Positions 60,271 through 64,000 of a stretch of DNA of 64,000 nucleotides are shown here, in pieces. The stretch lies in NCBI GenBank assembly GCA_032191485.1, contig JAVDOI010000002.1:40100629-40164628 (forward strand). Direction: 5' to 3'. This stretch comes from Leptoclinus maculatus (Eukaryota; Chordata; Actinopteri; Perciformes; Stichaeidae). The notes under the pieces were generated by a model that was not told the DNA's origin, searched no databases, and saw only the letters and a list, made by a program, of their open reading frames with translations. Position 1 is the stretch's first letter. Every line of letters starts with the position of its first letter. Made by a program: the position numbers and the translations under genes.

Positions 60271-61123
60271 CATTTATGCAGTGGCGGGCCGTGCATTTTA
60301 TACCTGGGCCTTCTGTTTCTGTCCTACTACAGTTGAACCACCTCCTAATAACCTCATTATGACGCCACAGCTACGGTTATTATTTGTTTCTATGGTGTAA
60401 CAATACACGTATTCGTATTAAACCGTTCGATACGAGGCTTACGAACCGAACAATACGTTTGAATAATACTAGTGCATTTGGAAAATGCAGAAGCTTAAAT
60501 TGTGGGAAATATAATGTTTTCGGAGGACTGCGCTCAACCTGGCAACATGCCCACCCCGGAACCACAACATTGTACTCTGGTGATGCACGTGTGTTCTTGG
60601 AGGCACACTATGCTAAACTAGCTTAGCAGGAAAACAACAGCAGCACACACGCTAAACACTCTCCCCGCAGCGTTTAGCTGTTCCCTACTGATTCAAACAG
60701 GGCTAAAGCAATCGCCACACAATCCCCATTTCTCCAGACCATAATTCTTGCTTTGTAAAAGAAAACAGATGCTTCGTCAATAACGGACAATGCATATAGT
60801 CAAAATCAATGTAATTAACACAATGACAAGAACAAACTCACAAGAACCAGTCACATATATTTATATGACAACAAAGCATGACACTGCGGCGCTAAAACAC
60901 GTGTTCCACCGCACACTAAAGAGCACCATTCAAATATTATTCACATCAGAGGGAACAATATCAACCGTATCATAAAAACGACACCATAAACAAATTACAA
61001 CAGTAGTAATGCTACTGCAGATGTAAAAAAACAAAAGCACTTCACTTACCAAAGCTGCTGTTCACTTAAAGACAAAGTCCATCCTCCTTTCTTTGTTAAT
61101 GAAGAGTTTAATACCGCGGTTGT

Positions 61124-62283
61124 TAGTGTTGGGCGGAATGACCAAAAATTTGTATCACGGTATTTTTTAAGATTCTGGCGGTTTCACGGCATTTTTTTTT
61201 TTTCCTTGACTGGGTTCTTATATAAGTTTATAGTGGCTTACTCTACTGTCAGGAGTACATAGAATATAAAAACATTTTAATGTCATCATGTATAAAGGCT
61301 TTGCTTACTATAGGGTTTGCTCGTTTGTTCGTATAATGTTGGGATAGCAGTTTGGCTGAAGTATTTTCTCCCCGGTAAGACGTACCTTGAATCCAGTGTT
61401 TTAATCATTGCTCTGAGTCTTTCTCGACTGTCTGTAGCGGGACCATGTCCTTGCATAGGTGGATCGTTATTGCGTTCGTAATGTCGCTCCACCACTTGCT
61501 TTTCTTGTCATATGCAGCCTCGAGCAAATGTCTCTTCAAGCGATGTCTGACCCTTTAGCTTCACTGTTTCACTCGCGCCAACGTTACTGGTTGACCTCGA
61601 ATCCGACGACCGTAATCGCATACACTCTTGGTATTCCAACACATGTTTTCTGCTGAGGTGATGGAGTAAGTTGCTCGTGTTACGACCAGCGGCAACAACA
61701 GTGGCTCGACAGACTTTGCAATATATAGTCATTCGGATGTCAGATTTGTTAAAACCAAAACACTTCCAAACAGCAGACACAGCTCCTCTCTTGGGCACAG
61801 ACTCTATCGGTGCATCTCCGGTCTGTCTTTGTTCATCCTGCATCGCTCTGTTCTGTTCTTTAATGTAACGTTACTGTAGCGACGGAGCCTCGCCCAGCTG
61901 TTAACAGACTGTTGTGCTACCGGGCTAGCTAGCGAGCTGTACCCAGCATGCCGTTCGGCGGTGTAATTTTATAAATGTACAATTATTAGTGTTACAAGTT
62001 GTTTATTTGTCACAAACTGTGGTGTCGTGGTGTTTTGCCCTGTTAAAGAGCGTTAGTTGTGGGTTATTAATTGTTGTGTTATAAAGTTATAACCATGATT
62101 AGGGGTCCCTCTCAATACACTCTAGTGAAGTAGCTTCGACCAAGCGCCCTCCGTGGCGAACATTATATTTAGCTGCCTGTTGAAGAGTTACAGCAGTTGT
62201 TTCGGCTATGCACTGGTATGGCGGTGTGTGAAAAATGTATATCATACGGGAAATTAAAACCGGTATACCGGTTCCCAGCACTA
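61124..62283 (-). mobile_element. Second hAT family nested inside copy C (1,160 bp)
   Basis: Termini TAGTGTTGGGCGG and the inverted CCCAGCACTA, flanked by a perfect 8-bp duplication GCGGTTGT (61,116-61,123 and 62,284-62,291). Both subterminal regions have GGTATA/CGGTATT-like motifs. It carries pieces of a BED-type transposase on the minus strand, so it is a deletion derivative of an autonomous element. Confidence 0.95.
61286..61843 (-). pseudogene. BED zinc-finger hAT transposase, N-terminal remnant
   Basis: The minus-strand frame 61,843-61,508 starts MQDEQRQTGDAP and has SAVWKCFGFNKSD, YCKVC and NLLHHLSRKH. This is a BED finger (aromatic V-W-FGF, C-x2-C, H-x4-H). After SLEETFARG the frame meets TGA at 61,508-61,510, while a shifted frame continues with AYDKKSKWWSDITNAITIHL. 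A second shift returns to ERLRAMIKTLDSRYVLPGRK and YFSQTAIPTLYEQ. Two frameshifts and loss of the catalytic part make it dead. Confidence 0.8.
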
Positions 62284-62488
62284 GCGGTTGTACAGTACAT
62301 CGGTGCGGTTCAGTTCCAGCCAGAGGTCCTCCTGCGAACGTGTTCGTTGAGTTGTAGATCCACTCGGGTCTCAGCAAAAGTTTTCAAAAGCACCGTAGCT
62401 TGTAAGTGTCCTGCAGTGCTATGGCGCCTTGGTTAGCCACCTCAGGTTAGCATAGCGTAGCTCCAAACAGCTCCAAACACCAAGACGC

Positions 62489-62674
62489 TCAGTTGCAAAT
62501 GAAACGCATTCCCAGCCATAACATTTGCCCTTCTCCGATGCTGTTAGACAGGAATACCGTTCGTACAAACCCTTTTCCTGGCTGGATCAGGGCTGCTAGC
62601 TGTGGGGTTGGCCAACCCTTTCTTACGATGTCCATTTTTTCCTGAAATGTCGTTGCCAGTAACTCTGCCACCAA
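62489..62674 (-). pseudogene. hAT copy C, N-terminal transposase fragment
   Basis: 61 codons with MVAELLATTFQEKMDIV and RKGWPTPQLAALIQPGKGFV, the homologue of the copy B segment at 35,543. It supports one shared coding exon in the family. Confidence 0.45.
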
Positions 62675-63226
62675 ATCGGTTTCTCATGTCAATGTCATAA
62701 CTTCTTACATATCCTTCAACTTGAACTCTTACTACTACTACTACTAAGTCACAACAGTGAAGCTAGCCCACTGACCAATCCCGGCGCACGTTATTACTGA
62801 GCCGCACATTAATGCTGACGTACTTGTAGACTACCTCGGTAGCTCTGGCACGTCAAAGAATACGCCCAACATGTCAAACTAAAGATCTGATTGGTTGAAG
62901 ACTATGACGATCAACAATATCGTCCCCATTTACTTTAATCTGCAAAGTCTACCTAGAGGTCCTCGGGCCTCTCTCCTTACCTAGAGACATAGAGGTGAAA
63001 TCTGATTGGATAAAAGCTCTCCTTAAAACAAGCTGCACTGGAAGCAGAGCAACTGAGGAAGACAGTAGCTGTGCAATGAGCAAATAAGATAATGGGGGGG
63101 AAAAGACAATACATGTAGTGTATCTGTGAAAAATTGTTTAATTATAAAATAGCTATAATTTTGTGATTCTGTTTAGGCCAGCAGAGAAGGCTTAGCTGGC
63201 CCTGACAGCCTACCACTGCATTTATG

Positions 63227-63875
63227 TAAATTTAATTCTTTGAGATTGCCACTTGCTAGAGTAAGGTTGTTATAGGTAACATAAAATGATAAATGCAACA
63301 AATCTGCCATGTACATTTGAATATGTATAATACAATTATTGTCTTCTGATCAGAATGACAGTTGATTCATAAGTTCTTTCTTGCCTTATATGTCTTTGAT
63401 GATGGTTCTAGAGTCTACAGGGTATACACATAACACCATCTTGTGTGTGAATCACCGTAACCCATGTGACGTACATCTGATACAAACTCTATACCATATG
63501 CTAGAGGTTGATCTGTCCACCTAGTATAATCTCATCATGTAGCGAAATAGAGCAGATAGTATCTTAAAGGTACAGAAAACTCAAAATCATGAATTTGTAG
63601 CTAAATATGTGTTAATCAAGAATGTTTGCATGGCATCTCAACCAATAGACAATACAATAGGGGGGAGGGGGGTCTTCAAGATCAACAACCAGTGGTTCTC
63701 AGATGTGGAGATCATTTTCTCACTGTTCTCCTAATCTAGAACACTTTATGATCGGATGCTGTATTTGTTATCTCTTGGGGGTGGACAAACCCTGGACAAG
63801 CAGTTTGGACTTATTTTCAGGACTGAGACCTCAACGGCAACCTGAGGAAAGTCCTGCCAAGATATTACCAACACA
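63227..63875. other. Non-coding stretch, no gene seen
   Basis: No recognised feature. Confidence 0.45.
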
Positions 63876-64000
63876 TCAGCTGTCCCAAGGGTAGTCGTAA
63901 CACACCCTTCCTTGCCCCTGATGGCATCCCTGGCCGAGCTGGTGTGTTTAGATCAACTGGCAGATGTCTTCACAGACAATTTCAACTACTCACTGCACCA
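63876..64000 (+). mobile_element. LINE reverse-transcriptase fragment, cut by the window end
   Basis: It matches 58,382-58,506 base for base except at three positions and starts at the same point (TCAGCTGTCCC). It contains the same PDGIPGRAG and DQLADVFTD segments. Confidence 0.75.

Larger units (their letters stand above)
60279..63218 (+). mobile_element. hAT element copy C (2,940 bp with nested insertion)
   Basis: Starts CAGTGGCGGGCCGT, ends in a diverged TIR (CTGACAGCCTACCACTG), and has a perfect 8-bp target duplication CATTTATG (60,271-60,278 and 63,219-63,226). Without the nested element and its duplication it would be 1,772 bp, the longest copy of the family here. Same orientation as copy A. 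Confidence 0.95.

Overview
The window looks like teleost (ray-finned fish) genomic DNA. It carries tRNA-derived SINEs, LINE tails, Tc1-like and hAT DNA transposons and many long micro- and minisatellites. Its one recognisable host gene is read on the + strand as short exons with GT/AG borders. The gene is protein 4.1R (epb41; fish often have a/b copies and I cannot tell which this is). It is the FERM-domain membrane-skeleton adaptor that links spectrin and actin to membrane proteins.

Layout. Bases 1-19,659 hold a possible 5' non-coding exon and CpG-rich stretch (about 3,700-4,080), then intron-like DNA full of SINEs, LINE tails, an ACT-repeat desert, a TACACTGA satellite, a Tc1 remnant and a long AC microsatellite. 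Coding exons follow: headpiece with AUG1 (19,660-19,979); acidic headpiece plus the probable AUG2 and the start of FERM (25,746-26,036); eight FERM/FA exons (28,109-33,333); a Ser/Pro-rich linker (37,644-37,888); three small frame-preserving cassettes that match mammalian exons 14, 15 and 16 (40,221; 41,363; 43,194); the rest of the spectrin-actin-binding region (44,554-44,724); and a possible terminal exon (51,056-51,382). All junction phases agree. Joined, they read 825 codons plus a stop without a break.

The most interesting points are these. (1) The 51,056 exon enters in the right phase, has a good acceptor, and encodes an acidic stretch followed by a C-terminal hydrophobic segment, so it would make a tail-anchored 4.1 protein. 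The usual 4.1 C-terminal domain exons were not found in the window. (2) The exon 16 equivalent keeps its 63-nt length, has a weak donor, and has TGCATG (a Fox/RBFOX site) 60 nt downstream, the arrangement known to control this exon in mammals. (3) A perfect 25-bp foldback lies 45 nt upstream of the calmodulin-binding exon. (4) An 85-copy, indel-free 31-bp minisatellite sits in the intron between AUG1 and AUG2. (5) Three copies of one hAT family have perfect 8-bp target duplications; one carries a second hAT nested inside it, and one splits an older LINE.

From 52.5 to 60.2 kb I see little beyond possible repeats. The window ends inside a LINE fragment that nearly repeats one at 58.4 kb.
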